A stretch of 64,000 bases of DNA from Streptomyces iakyrus (GTDB lineage: Bacteria > Actinomycetota > Actinomycetes > Streptomycetales > Streptomycetaceae): the NCBI RefSeq assembly GCF_000717055.1, contig NZ_JNXI01000026.1:33726-97725 (forward strand). The letters are read 5' to 3'. The notes beneath the pieces are model-generated. The model had not been told where the DNA came from, searched no databases, and worked only from the letters and a program-made list of their open reading frames with translations. Each line of letters starts with the position of its first letter. The first letter of the stretch is position 1. A program made the translations under genes and the position numbers. This document shows positions 7,288 through 16,230 of the stretch, piece after piece.

Positions 7288-7952
7288 GGCGACGTCTCCA
7301 GCCGGTAGCCGGCCCCGCGCACGGTCCGGATCAGCCCGGCGCGCAGCTTCCGCCGCAGCGTGCTGACGTACACCTCGACGATGTTCGGGTCACCGTCGTA
7401 CGCGAAGTCCCAGACGTGCTCCAGGATCTCGGACTTGGACACCACCTCGCCCGCCCGCAGCACGAGCTGCTCCAGTACGGAGAACTCCTTGGCGGTGAGG
7501 GCGATCTCGTCCTCGCCCAGGAACACCCGCCGGGCCGCCGTGTCCACCTTCAGATCACCGTGCACGTGCACGGGCGAGGCCCCAGCCCCCTGCCCGCGCC
7601 GCCGCAGCAGCGCCTTGACCCGGGCGACCAGCACGACGTACGAGAACGGCTTGGTCAGGTAGTCGTCCGCACCCGTGTCGAGGCCCTCGGCCTCGTCGTA
7701 CTCGCCGTCCTTGGCGGTCAGCATCAGGATCGGAACGTCGTGCCCGGCGCCGCGCAGGGCAGCGCAGACCCGGTAGCCGTTCAGGCCGGGCAGCATGATG
7801 TCGAGGATCACCAGGTCGTACGTGCCCTCCGATGCCTGGTGCAGCCCCTCCCGTCCGTCGTGGACGACGTCCACGGCGTACCCCTCGGCCGTCAGGCCCC
7901 TGGCGAGCGACAGGGCCAGCCGCTTCTCGTCCTCCACGATCAACAGGCGCAT
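7284..7952 (-). CDS. rapA1: OmpR-family response regulator RapA1
   Basis: 222-residue response regulator. The receiver domain has acidic residues EDE at 7-9, phospho-acceptor Asp51 in LVILDIMLPG, and the Thr/Lys switch LTAKDG and TKPF. The C-terminal winged helix has the OmpR signature LTAKEFSVLEQLVLRAGEVV and VEVYVSTLRRKL. It is the first gene of the minus-strand pair, translationally coupled to its kinase. Phased TCA half-sites in the divergent promoter suggest that it regulates itself and the PepSY gene. Confidence 0.85.
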   Translation of the reverse strand: MRLLIVEDEKRLALSLARGLTAEGYAVDVVHDGREGLHQASEGTYDLVILDIMLPGLNGYRVCAALRGAGHDVPILMLTAKDGEYDEAEGLDTGADDYLTKPFSYVVLVARVKALLRRRGQGAGASPVHVHGDLKVDTAARRVFLGEDEIALTAKEFSVLEQLVLRAGEVVSKSEILEHVWDFAYDGDPNIVEVYVSTLRRKLRAGLIRTVRGAGYRLETSP

Positions 7953-7973
7953 GCGTAAAGAGTGGCAAAGGGA

Positions 7974-8024
7974 ACCTGAAGATCACTTCAGGGGCCTTCA
8001 GGTTCCTCTCAGCCTCCGTCAGCC
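7974..8024. promoter_or_regulatory. phased half-sites between rapA1 and the PepSY gene
   Basis: The divergent promoter holds four TCA half-sites at 7988, 7998, 8009 and 8019, spaced 10-11 bases as expected for tandem binding of an OmpR-type regulator on one face of the helix. The first two lie within CTTCAGG words. The leftmost also forms an inverted repeat CCTGAA...TTCAGG at 7974-7991. RapA1 is the natural candidate to bind here. Confidence 0.5.
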
Positions 8025-8068
8025 AGAGTCGAAGACGTCGAAAACGAAACGACTCGGGAGGAATCCGC

Positions 8069-8725
8069 ATGAAGCGCAACATCGTGATCGCCGCTGTGAC
8101 TGCCGCCGCTCTGATCGGAGGCGGGACGGCCACGGCCATCGCGACCACGGGAGACGACCAGGGCTCGGCGCGGCAGGCGGCGAACACGAAGCTGTCGGAC
8201 GACGGCAACCGTGAAGATCAGGACGACCGCGACGACCGCGACGACGACGCCAAGGTCTCCTCCTCCGACGTCACCGCGCCCGAGGCCATCGCCTCCGCGC
8301 TGAAGCACACGTCCGGCACGGTCGTCTCCGCCGAGCTGGACGACGAGGACGACAGCGGCAAGGTGGTCTGGAACGTCGACGTCCTGTCGGGCGACAACAC
8401 CTGGCACAGCGTGAGCGTCGACCCGTCCAACGGCAAGGTCCTGGGCTCGCAGACCGACGACGAGGACGACACGGCGCAGGTGCGGGCCGCGCTGAAGGGT
8501 TCCTCGGTGAGCGCCGAGGAGGCCGCGAAGGCCGCCTCCGGCAAGGGCGTGGTGACGTCCGTCGGCCTTGACGAGGACGGCAAGGACAAGTCCTGGGAGG
8601 CCGAGACCCGCACGTCCGGCGGAGCCGAGCAGGACTGGAAGATCGACCTGAAGTCGGGCAAGGTCACGGCGGACCGCGCCGACGCGCAGGACGACGACGC
8701 GGACGACGCCGACGACCAGGACTGA
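8069..8725 (+). CDS. secreted PepSY-domain protein
   Basis: 218 residues with an N-terminal signal (MKRNIVIAAVTAAALIGGG) followed by an acidic linker (EDQDDRDDRDDD) and two PepSY-like domains at about 65-125 and 135-205, each ending in a short strand plus SGKV/NGKV turn. The C-terminus is another Asp-rich run. PepSY domains are often inhibitory or sensory modules of extracytoplasmic proteins. It is divergent from the RapA1/RapA2 genes and shares their promoter region, so it may be their target or signal partner; that is inference. ATG start with GGGAGGA upstream. A strong hairpin follows. Confidence 0.8.
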   Translation: MKRNIVIAAVTAAALIGGGTATAIATTGDDQGSARQAANTKLSDDGNREDQDDRDDRDDDAKVSSSDVTAPEAIASALKHTSGTVVSAELDDEDDSGKVVWNVDVLSGDNTWHSVSVDPSNGKVLGSQTDDEDDTAQVRAALKGSSVSAEEAAKAASGKGVVTSVGLDEDGKDKSWEAETRTSGGAEQDWKIDLKSGKVTADRADAQDDDADDADDQD

Positions 8726-8745
8726 TCAGCAGCTGTCCCTCTCAC

Positions 8746-8775
8746 GGCCCCGGCGTCCACACGGACGCCGGGGCC
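8746..8775 (+). terminator. terminator of the PepSY gene
   Basis: Perfect 13-bp stem GGCCCCGGCGTCC / GGACGCCGGGGCC with loop ACAC, about 20 bases after the PepSY stop codon. No T-run follows. Confidence 0.7.
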
Positions 8776-9077
8776 GAGTGGGTCCGCAGCCCTGTGTCGC
8801 AAGGTGCCGCTGCGTCGGCGCTGAGGTCGGGTGGGTCCGCAGCCCGGCGGAACGGGGTGCTGCGCCCACCCGTGCCGCCCCTAGCGGCACGCATGCCCGC
8901 AGCGGGGACGGTCCGCACCCGCGCACCGCGAGCAGGGGACGTGTCGGGGGGTGTCCGCCCGCAGCGGTTGGCGCGTCAACGCCAGTCAGCCGGTACGACA
9001 CCCCATCGCGCCGTTCCGAGGACGGACACCCCCCGGCGCGGCCCCGACCCACCCCCGGTGGTCAGGCGTAAGTGGCC
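8776..9077. other. 300-bp non-coding stretch with short repeats
   Basis: No gene supported. It contains a direct repeat GTGGGTCCGCAGCCC (8778-8792 and 8831-8845), a hairpin GTGCCGC...GCGGCAC near 8872-8890, and an inverted pair GGGGGGTGTCCG (8946-8957) / CGGACACCCCCC (9023-9034) related to the MITE-like ends at 5764-5880. It probably serves as a terminator region for the convergent genes and as a landing place for small repeats. Confidence 0.5.
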
Positions 9078-10034
9078 TCAGCCCTCCGTCAACCCCGCCA
9101 CCAACTCGTCAGCCGCACGGTACGGATCCAGCTCCCCCGCCACGATCCGCTCCGCCAGCGCCCCGAGGCGCCGGTCCCCGTGCAGGTCTCCGATCCGCTC
9201 CCGCAGTGCCGTCACCGCGATCGTCTCGACCTCGCGCGAAGCGCGGGCCGCCCGCCGCTCCGCCAGTACGCCCCGCTCCTCCATCCAGGCCCGGTGCTTC
9301 TCCAGCGCCTCGACGACCTCGTCGACGCCCTCGCCCCGCGCCGCGACCGTCTTCACGATCGGCGGACGCCAGTCGCCCGGCCCCCGGGACTCCCCCAGCC
9401 CCAGCATGTGGTTCAGCTCGCGAGCCGTCGCGTCCGCCCCGTCCCGGTCCGCCTTGTTCACGACGTACACGTCGCCGATCTCCAGGATCCCGGCCTTGGC
9501 CGCCTGGATCCCGTCCCCCATCCCCGGCGCGAGGAGCACCACGGACGTGTCGGCCTGCGAGGCGATCTCCACCTCGGACTGCCCCACGCCCACCGTCTCG
9601 ACCAGGATCACGTCACAGCCGGCGGCGTCCAGCACCCGGATCGCCTGCGGGGCCGCCCAGGCCAGCCCGCCCAGGTGCCCGCGCGTCGCCATCGACCGGA
9701 TGTACACGCCCGGGTCGGACGCGTGCTCCGACATCCGCACCCGGTCCCCGAGCAGCGCACCGCCCGAGAACGGGGACGACGGGTCGACGGCGAGCACGCC
9801 GACCCGCTTGCCCTGCTTGCGGTAGGCGGAGACCAGCGCCGAGGTCGACGTCGACTTGCCGACCCCGGGCGACCCGGTCAGCCCGACCACGTACGCCCCG
9901 CCCGTCAGCGGCGCGAGCGCCGCCATGACCTCCCGCAGCTGCGGGGACGCCCCCTCCACCAGGGAGATCAGCCGGGCCACGGCCCGCGGCCGGCCTTCCC
10001 TGGCCTGGGCCACCAGGGTGGAGACGTCCTGCAT
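9078..10034 (-). CDS. meaB: MeaB-family GTPase, mutase chaperone
   Basis: 318-residue G3E-type P-loop GTPase that protects B12-dependent acyl-CoA mutases and gates loading of adenosylcobalamin. Walker A is GSPGVGKST at 54-62, followed by VDPSSPFSGGALLGDR, the GTPase segment VETVGVGQSE and the base-recognition NKAD. The ATG at 10034 has GGAG five bases upstream; a GTG three bases earlier is too close to it. It sits 34 bases after the acetyl-CoA acetyltransferase gene, likely one operon, and complements icmA and the epimerase in this window. Confidence 0.92.
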   Translation of the reverse strand: MQDVSTLVAQAREGRPRAVARLISLVEGASPQLREVMAALAPLTGGAYVVGLTGSPGVGKSTSTSALVSAYRKQGKRVGVLAVDPSSPFSGGALLGDRVRMSEHASDPGVYIRSMATRGHLGGLAWAAPQAIRVLDAAGCDVILVETVGVGQSEVEIASQADTSVVLLAPGMGDGIQAAKAGILEIGDVYVVNKADRDGADATARELNHMLGLGESRGPGDWRPPIVKTVAARGEGVDEVVEALEKHRAWMEERGVLAERRAARASREVETIAVTALRERIGDLHGDRRLGALAERIVAGELDPYRAADELVAGLTEG

Positions 10035-10068
10035 CACAGCTCCGTTCAGATAAGGGACGTACCGGGAA

Positions 10069-11277
10069 TCAGGCCTTGGGCACGCGCACGATCAGCGCGT
10101 CACCCTGACCACCACCACCGCACAGCGCGGCCGCACCCACGCCACCGCCACGCCGCTTCAGCTCCAGCGCGAGATGCAGCACGAGCCGCGCACCGGACAT
10201 CCCGATCGGGTGACCCAGGGCAATCGCCCCACCGTTGACATTCACCTTTTCGGTGGACACCCCGAGGTCCTTCATGGACTGCACGGCCACGGCCGCGAAC
10301 GCCTCGTTGATCTCGATGAGATCGAGGTCCGCAACCTCCAGGCCCTCCTTCTTCAGCGCGTGCACGATCGCGTTGGACGGCTGCGACTGGAGCGAGTTGT
10401 CCGGCCCGGCCACATTGCCGTGCGCCCCGATCTCGGCGATCCACTCCAGGCCGAGCTCCTGGGCCTTGGCCTTGCTCATCACCACGACGGCGGCGGCACC
10501 GTCGGAGATCTGCGAGGCGGAACCGGCCGTGATCGTGCCGTCCTTGGAGAACGCCGGACGCAGCTTCCCGAGCGACTCCACGGTCGTGTCACCGCGAATG
10601 CCCTCGTCCTTGCTGAACAGCACCGGGTCGCCCTTGCGCTGCGGGATCTCGACGGGCGTGATCTCGGCCTCGAACAGGCCGTTCTTCTGCGCCGCGGCGG
10701 CCCGCTGGTGCGACAGCGCGGCGATCTCGTCCTGCTCCGGCCGGGCGATGCCCAGACGGGTGTTGTGCTTCTCCGTCGACTCGCCCATGGCGACGCCGTC
10801 GAAGGAGTCGGTCAGACCGTCGTAGGCCATGGCGTCGAGCATCTCGACGGCGCCGTACTTGAAGCCCTCGCGGGACTTCGGCAGCAGGTGCGGGGCGTTG
10901 GTCATGGACTCCTGGCCGCCGGCGACGACCACGTCGAACTCGCCCGCGCGGATGAGCTGGTCGGCGAGCGCGATGGCGTCGAGGCCGGACAGACACACCT
11001 TGTTGATGGTCAGCGCCGGCACGTTCATCGGGATGCCGGCCTTGACGGCGGCCTGGCGGGCCGGGATCTGCCCCGCCCCGGCCTGGAGCACCTGGCCCAT
11101 GATCACGTACTGCACCTGGTCGCCACCGATCCCCGCACGGTCGAGGGCGGCCTTGATCGCGAAGCCGCCGAGGTCGGCTCCGGAGAAGGACTTCAGCGAT
11201 CCGAGCAGCCGCCCCATGGGCGTACGCGCTCCCGCGACGATCACCGAGCTGTTCGCTTCGGAAGTTCCAGAAGACAT
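10069..11277 (-). CDS. acetyl-CoA acetyltransferase (thiolase)
   Basis: 402-residue type II thiolase that condenses two acetyl-CoA to acetoacetyl-CoA or runs the reverse. The nucleophile Cys95 is in NKVCLSG; the second set of catalytic motifs, [14 protein letters not shown] and CGGGGQGDA, is intact. The ATG at 11277 ([10 protein letters not shown]) has AAGGGGA upstream. It is first in an operon with meaB and divergent from the epimerase gene, fitting a shared short-chain acyl-CoA pathway. Confidence 0.92.
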   Translation of the reverse strand: MSSGTSEANSSVIVAGARTPMGRLLGSLKSFSGADLGGFAIKAALDRAGIGGDQVQYVIMGQVLQAGAGQIPARQAAVKAGIPMNVPALTINKVCLSGLDAIALADQLIRAGEFDVVVAGGQESMTNAPHLLPKSREGFKYGAVEMLDAMAYDGLTDSFDGVAMGESTEKHNTRLGIARPEQDEIAALSHQRAAAAQKNGLFEAEITPVEIPQRKGDPVLFSKDEGIRGDTTVESLGKLRPAFSKDGTITAGSASQISDGAAAVVVMSKAKAQELGLEWIAEIGAHGNVAGPDNSLQSQPSNAIVHALKKEGLEVADLDLIEINEAFAAVAVQSMKDLGVSTEKVNVNGGAIALGHPIGMSGARLVLHLALELKRRGGGVGAAALCGGGGQGDALIVRVPKA

Positions 11278-11425
11278 GAGCTGCGATCCCCTTACCGGCT
11301 GCACAGCCGAGGAGTGAACGAGGGTTTACTTCGAATGTACTGAGTGGCACTCCGTGCCGTCATCGGGCTGTCGGTGTGATCGCGCGCACGTTGCGTAACC
11401 ACCTCCGGGGCGTTGCACTGAATCC

Positions 11426-11866
11426 ATGCTGACGCGAATCGACCACATCGGAATCGCCTGTTTCGACCTCGACAGGACCGTCGAGTTCTACCGTGCCACC
11501 TACGGCTTCGAGGTGTTCCACTCCGAGGTCAACGAGGAGCAGGGTGTGCGCGAGGCCATGCTCAAGATCAACGAGACGTCCGACGGCGGTGCCTCCTACC
11601 TGCAGCTCCTGGAGCCGACCCGCGAGGACTCCACCGTCGCCAAGTGGCTCGCGAAGAACGGCGAAGGCGTCCACCACATCGCTTTCGGTACGGCAGACGT
11701 CGACGGCGACGCCGAGGAGATCAAGGGCAAGGGCGTACGCGTGCTGTACGAAGAGCCGCGAGTCGGTTCCATGGGGTCACGGATCACCTTCCTGCACCCC
11801 AAGGACTGTCATGGCGTACTGACAGAACTGGTCACTTCGGCGCCTGTTGAGTCACCTGAGCACTGA
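11426..11866 (+). CDS. mce: methylmalonyl-CoA epimerase
   Basis: 146-residue glyoxalase/VOC-fold protein that interconverts (R)- and (S)-methylmalonyl-CoA. The two beta-alpha modules carry metal ligands inferred as His7 (RIDHIGIA), Gln60 (YLQLLEP), His84 (GVHHIAF) and Glu134 (LTELV). The length is typical of the family. It is divergent from the thiolase/meaB operon across about 150 bases and lies upstream of scy. Confidence 0.92.
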   Translation: MLTRIDHIGIACFDLDRTVEFYRATYGFEVFHSEVNEEQGVREAMLKINETSDGGASYLQLLEPTREDSTVAKWLAKNGEGVHHIAFGTADVDGDAEEIKGKGVRVLYEEPRVGSMGSRITFLHPKDCHGVLTELVTSAPVESPEH

Positions 11867-12066
11867 CCCTCGTACATAGGGGCCGGTAGGGTTGGGGGCG
11901 GTCGCCGCTCAGTCCAGGGTGACCGCGGTCCCGCCGTGCTGCGGCAGGACCACCGGGGTCCGGGTTTCGGGGGACGAGCGTCGGGGCAGCAGCCTCTGCT
12001 CCGCCGATGATCTGACACCATTCCCCGGGGGCCCCGTTCGGCGGATGGACGGAGCTCGTTTGGAGA

Positions 12067-15000
12067 GTGTTGCGACCAGGGGACGGATGGGACCGCGCAG
12101 TGCGGGGCTACGAGAGCCAGGAGCGAGAGCCGGCGGCTGACGTCGACCACCTCTCTCGGTTCGAAGCCGAGATGAAGCGGCTGAAGACCGAACGGGAAAA
12201 GGCGATCCAGCACGCCGAGGACCTCGGCTACCAGGTCGAGGTGCTGCGCGCCAAGCTGCACGAGGCGCGGCGCACCATCATGTCCCGGCCCTCCTTCGAG
12301 GGGGGCGACATCGGCTGGCAGGCCGAGCAGTTGCTGCGCAACGCTCAGATGCAGGCCGACCAGATCCGCGCGGACGCCGACCGCGAGCTGAGCGAGGCCC
12401 GGGCGCAGACCCAGCGGATCCTCCAGGAGCACGCCGAGCAGGCCGCCCGGCTCCAGGCCGAGCTGCACCAGGAGGCGGTGACCCGCCGCCAGCAGCTGGA
12501 CCAGGAGCTGGCCGAGCGCCGCCAGACGGTCGAGTCGCACGTCAACGAGAACGTGGCCTGGGCCGAGCAGCTGCGGGCCCGCACCGAGCAGCAGGCCCGC
12601 CGGCTGCTGGAGGAGTCCCGAGCCGAGGCCGAGCAGGCCCTCGCCTCCGCCCGGGCGGAGGCCGAGCGGCTGACGACCGAGGCCCGGCAGCGCCTGACGG
12701 GCGCGGCCGAGGAGGCCCGGGCCGAGGCCGAGCAGATCCTGCGCCGCGCCCGCACGGACGCCGAGCGCCTGCTCAACGCCGCCTCCACGCAGGCCCAGGA
12801 GGCCACCGACCATGCCGAGCAGCTGCGGACGTCGACCGCCACCGAGTCGGAGTCCGCGCGCCGCGAGGCCCAGGAGCTGAGCAAGGCCGCCGAGCAGCGG
12901 ATGGCCGAGGCCGAGGAGGCGCTGCGCAAGGCGCAGGCCGAGTCGGAGAAGCTGGTCACGGAGGCCAAGGAGGCCGCCGCCAAGGCCCTGGCGAGTGCCG
13001 AGTCCGCGAACGAGACGCGCACGCGCACCGCCAAGGAGCAGGTCGCCCGGCTGGTCGAGGAGGCCACGAAGGAGGCCGAGAACACCAAGTCCGAGGCCGA
13101 GCAGCTGGTCGCCGACGCCCGCGCCGAGGCCGAGAAGATCGTCGCGGAGGCCTCCGAGAAGGCCCGCACGCTCACCGCCGAGGAGACCGCGACCCAGCTG
13201 TCCAAGGCGGCCAGGACCGCCGAGGAGGTCCTCAACAAGGCGTCGGAGGACGCCAAGAAGACCACGAAGGCGGCGGCCGAGGAGGCCGAGCGGATCCGCT
13301 CGGAGGCCGAGGCCGAGGCGGACCGGCTGCGGGCCGAGGCGCACGACATCGCCGAGCAGCTCAAGGGCGCCGCGAAGGACGACACCAAGGAGTACCGCGC
13401 CAAGACGGTCGAGCTGCAGGAGGAGGCCCGCCGGCTGCGCGGCGAGGCCGAGCAGCTGCGGGCGGACGCGGTCGACGAGGGCGAGAAGATCCGCGCAGAG
13501 GCCCGCAAGGAGGCCGTGGCGCAGATCGAGGAGGCGGCGAAGTCCGCCGAGGAGCTGCTCGCCAAGGCCAAGGCGGACGCGGACGAGCTGCGCACGACGG
13601 CCCAGACGGACAGTGAGAGGGTCCGCACCGAGGCCATCGAGCGGGCGACGACCCTGCGCCGGCAGGCCGAGGAGACCCTCCAGCGCACCCGGCAGGAGGC
13701 CGAGCGGCACCGCGAGGAGGTCGTCGAGCAGGCCGAGGCGCTCCGTGAGGACGCCGAGCGCGCGGCGCGGGAGCTGCACGAGGAGACCGAGCGGGCCATA
13801 GAGGTCCGCCGGGCGGAGGCCGCCGAGGAGCTGACACGGCTCCAGACGGAGGCGGAGGAGCGGCTGACGGCCGCCGAGCAGGCGCTGTCGGAGGCCCGCG
13901 AGGAGGCCGCGCGGATCCGCCGCGAGGCCACCGAGGAGAACGAACGGCTGCGCGCCGAGGCCGCCGAGCGGATCCGGACGCTCCAGCAGCAGGCCGAGGC
14001 GGAGGCCGAGCGGCTGCGCGACGAGGCCGCGTCCGACGCGTCCGCGGCGCGTGCCGAGGGCGAGGCCGTCGCCGTACGGCTGCGCTCGGAGGCGGCGAGC
14101 GAGGCCGAGCGGCTGAAGTCGGAGGCGCAGGAGAGCGCCGACCGGATGCGCGCGGAGGCGCAGTCCGCCGCCGAGCGGCTCGCCGCGGAGGCGTCGGAGA
14201 CGCTGGCCGCCGCCCAGGAGGAGGCCAACCGGCGCCGCCGCGAGGCCGAGGAGCTGCTCGGGAGCGCCCGGCAGGAGGCCGACCAGGAGCGCGAGCGGGC
14301 CCGCGAGCAGAGCGAGGAGCTGCTGGCCTCGGCGCGCAAGCGCGTGGAGGAGGCGCAGACCGAGGCCGTACGGCTGGTCGAGGAGGCCGACCGCCGTGCC
14401 ACGGAGATGGTGTCGGCGGCCGAGCAGCACGCTCAGCAAGTCCGGGACTCCGTCGCGGGACTGCACGAGCAGGCCCAGGAGGAGATCACCGGTCTGCGTT
14501 CCGCCGCCGAGCACGCGGCGGACCGTACGCGCCGCGAGGCCCAGGAGGAGGCGGACCGGGTCCGCTCCGACGCCTACGCCGAGCGGGAGCGGGCGAGCGA
14601 GGACGCGGGCCGGCTGCGGCGCGAGGCGCACGAGGAGTCCGAGGCCGCCAAGGCGCTCGCCGAGCGGACGATGTCCGAGGCGATCTCGGAGGCGGAGCGG
14701 ATCCGCGCGGACGTCGCCGAGCACGCCCAGCGGGTGCGCACGGAGGCGTCGGACGCGATCGCCGAGGCCGAGCAGAGCGCCTCGCGCACCCGGGCGGACG
14801 CCCGGGAGGACGCCAACCGCATCCGCTCGGACGCGGCGACGCAGGCGGACACCCTCATCACCGAGGCCCGCAACGAGGCGGAGCGGCTGACGACGGAGAC
14901 GGTCCAGGAGACCGACCGGCTGCGCATGGACACGGTCGCCGAGGCGGAGCGGGTCCGCACGGAGGCCCTCTCCGAGGCCGAGCGCGTCCGCTCCGAGGCG

Positions 15001-16047
15001 GCCACCGAGGCCGAGCGGGTGCGCTCGGAGTCGGTCGCCAAGGCCGAGCAGCTCGTCGGGGACGCCACGAGCGAGGCGGAGCGACTGCGGGCCGAGGCCG
15101 CCGAGACGGTCGGTTCGGCGCAGCAGCACGCGGAGCGGATCCGCGCCGAGGCCGGACGGGTGAAGACCGACGCGGAGGCGGAGGCGGAGCGGCTGGTCAG
15201 CGCCGCGCGCGAGGAGGCCGACCGCACGCTGGACGAGGCCCGCAAGGACGCCAACAAGCGGCGCTCCGAGGCGGCCGAGCAGGTCGACAAGCTCATCACG
15301 GAGACCACGGCCGAGGCGGACAAGCTGCTGACCGAGGCGCAGCAGCAGGCGCACAAAACCACCGCGGAGGCCGAGTCGCGGGCCGACACCATGGTCGGGG
15401 CGGCCCGCAAGGAGGCCGACCGGCTCGTCTCCGAGGCGACGGTCGAGGGCAACTCCCGGGTGGAGAAGGCCCGTACGGACGCCGACGAGCTGCTCGTCGG
15501 CGCGCGCCGGGACGCCACGCAGATAAGGGAGCGTGCCGAGGAGCTGCGCGACCGCATCACCTCCGAGATCGAGGAGCTGCACGAGCGGGCCCGCCGGGAG
15601 TCGGCCGAGGCGATGAAGTCGGCGGGCGACCGCTGCGACGCCCTCGTCAAGGCGGCCGAGGAGCAGCTGGCGAAGGCGCAGGCGAAGGCAAAGGAGATCG
15701 TGTCGGAGGCCAACTCCGAGGCGGGCAAGGTCCGTATCGCCGCGGTGAAGAAGGCGGAGGGGCTGCTCAAGGAGGCCGAGCAGAAGAAGTCCACGCTGGT
15801 CCGGGAGGCCGAGGAGCTCAAGGCCGAGGCGATCCGCGAGGCCAAGCGCACGGTCGAGGAGGGCAAGCGCGAGCTGGAGGTCCTGGTCCGCCGCCGCGAG
15901 GACATCAACGCCGAGATCTCCCGTGTCCAGGACGTCCTGGAGGCGTTGGAGTCCTTCGAGGCCCCCGCCGCGGGCAAGGACAACGGAGTCAAGGCGGGCG
16001 CGACGGTCGGCGCACCCCGTTCGGGTGGCAAGGGCTCGGATAGCTAG
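12067..16047 (+). CDS. scy: Scy, long coiled-coil organiser of polar growth
   Basis: 1326-residue protein, almost entirely coiled coil, that organises the tip-growth complex (polarisome) with DivIVA and FilP. After a short N-terminal part with a heptad segment (FEAEMKRLKTEREKAIQHAE), the rest is hundreds of degenerate 11-residue units such as AEAERLRSEA, the hendecad-based repeat described for this class. No membrane segment or enzyme motif. The length agrees with S. coelicolor Scy from memory. GTG start at 12067; GGAGA abuts it, so the TTG one codon later is possible. Directly upstream of filP. The opposite strand is open for over 4 kb only because of Glu/Ala codons. Confidence 0.93.
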   Translation: MLRPGDGWDRAVRGYESQEREPAADVDHLSRFEAEMKRLKTEREKAIQHAEDLGYQVEVLRAKLHEARRTIMSRPSFEGGDIGWQAEQLLRNAQMQADQIRADADRELSEARAQTQRILQEHAEQAARLQAELHQEAVTRRQQLDQELAERRQTVESHVNENVAWAEQLRARTEQQARRLLEESRAEAEQALASARAEAERLTTEARQRLTGAAEEARAEAEQILRRARTDAERLLNAASTQAQEATDHAEQLRTSTATESESARREAQELSKAAEQRMAEAEEALRKAQAESEKLVTEAKEAAAKALASAESANETRTRTAKEQVARLVEEATKEAENTKSEAEQLVADARAEAEKIVAEASEKARTLTAEETATQLSKAARTAEEVLNKASEDAKKTTKAAAEEAERIRSEAEAEADRLRAEAHDIAEQLKGAAKDDTKEYRAKTVELQEEARRLRGEAEQLRADAVDEGEKIRAEARKEAVAQIEEAAKSAEELLAKAKADADELRTTAQTDSERVRTEAIERATTLRRQAEETLQRTRQEAERHREEVVEQAEALREDAERAARELHEETERAIEVRRAEAAEELTRLQTEAEERLTAAEQALSEAREEAARIRREATEENERLRAEAAERIRTLQQQAEAEAERLRDEAASDASAARAEGEAVAVRLRSEAASEAERLKSEAQESADRMRAEAQSAAERLAAEASETLAAAQEEANRRRREAEELLGSARQEADQERERAREQSEELLASARKRVEEAQTEAVRLVEEADRRATEMVSAAEQHAQQVRDSVAGLHEQAQEEITGLRSAAEHAADRTRREAQEEADRVRSDAYAERERASEDAGRLRREAHEESEAAKALAERTMSEAISEAERIRADVAEHAQRVRTEASDAIAEAEQSASRTRADAREDANRIRSDAATQADTLITEARNEAERLTTETVQETDRLRMDTVAEAERVRTEALSEAERVRSEAATEAERVRSESVAKAEQLVGDATSEAERLRAEAAETVGSAQQHAERIRAEAGRVKTDAEAEAERLVSAAREEADRTLDEARKDANKRRSEAAEQVDKLITETTAEADKLLTEAQQQAHKTTAEAESRADTMVGAARKEADRLVSEATVEGNSRVEKARTDADELLVGARRDATQIRERAEELRDRITSEIEELHERARRESAEAMKSAGDRCDALVKAAEEQLAKAQAKAKEIVSEANSEAGKVRIAAVKKAEGLLKEAEQKKSTLVREAEELKAEAIREAKRTVEEGKRELEVLVRRREDINAEISRVQDVLEALESFEAPAAGKDNGVKAGATVGAPRSGGKGSDS

Positions 16048-16230
16048 CCAAACGGGGCGAATCCGGTGTGTGCTGGGGCCTTTGACCAAGTCTTTGGCAA
16101 GCGGACCGGGGGTTAGCCACTCAAAAGGGGTGTCATTTTCCAGATCAAACGCGCATCCGCTCGATGACACACCGTTTCGGCCCCTAGGATTCCACCTATC
16201 ACCTCACCGGTCTCATTCGACAGGAACCCC

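Noticed and set aside
8776..9077. Small open frames on both strands between the PepSY and meaB genes
   Set aside because: No ribosome sites, poor codon bias and overlap with hairpins and inverted repeats.
11320..11345. Palindrome between the thiolase and epimerase genes resembling the icmA operator
   Set aside because: TACTTCGAATGTA has two mismatches in a 13-bp window and lacks the GGACGTCC core of the icmA site.
11809..16170. Long open frame of about 1450 codons on the minus strand opposite scy
   Set aside because: It mirrors the Glu/Ala-rich hendecad codons of scy; its Leu/Gly/Arg-rich product has no domain and scy is a known gene with proper codon bias.
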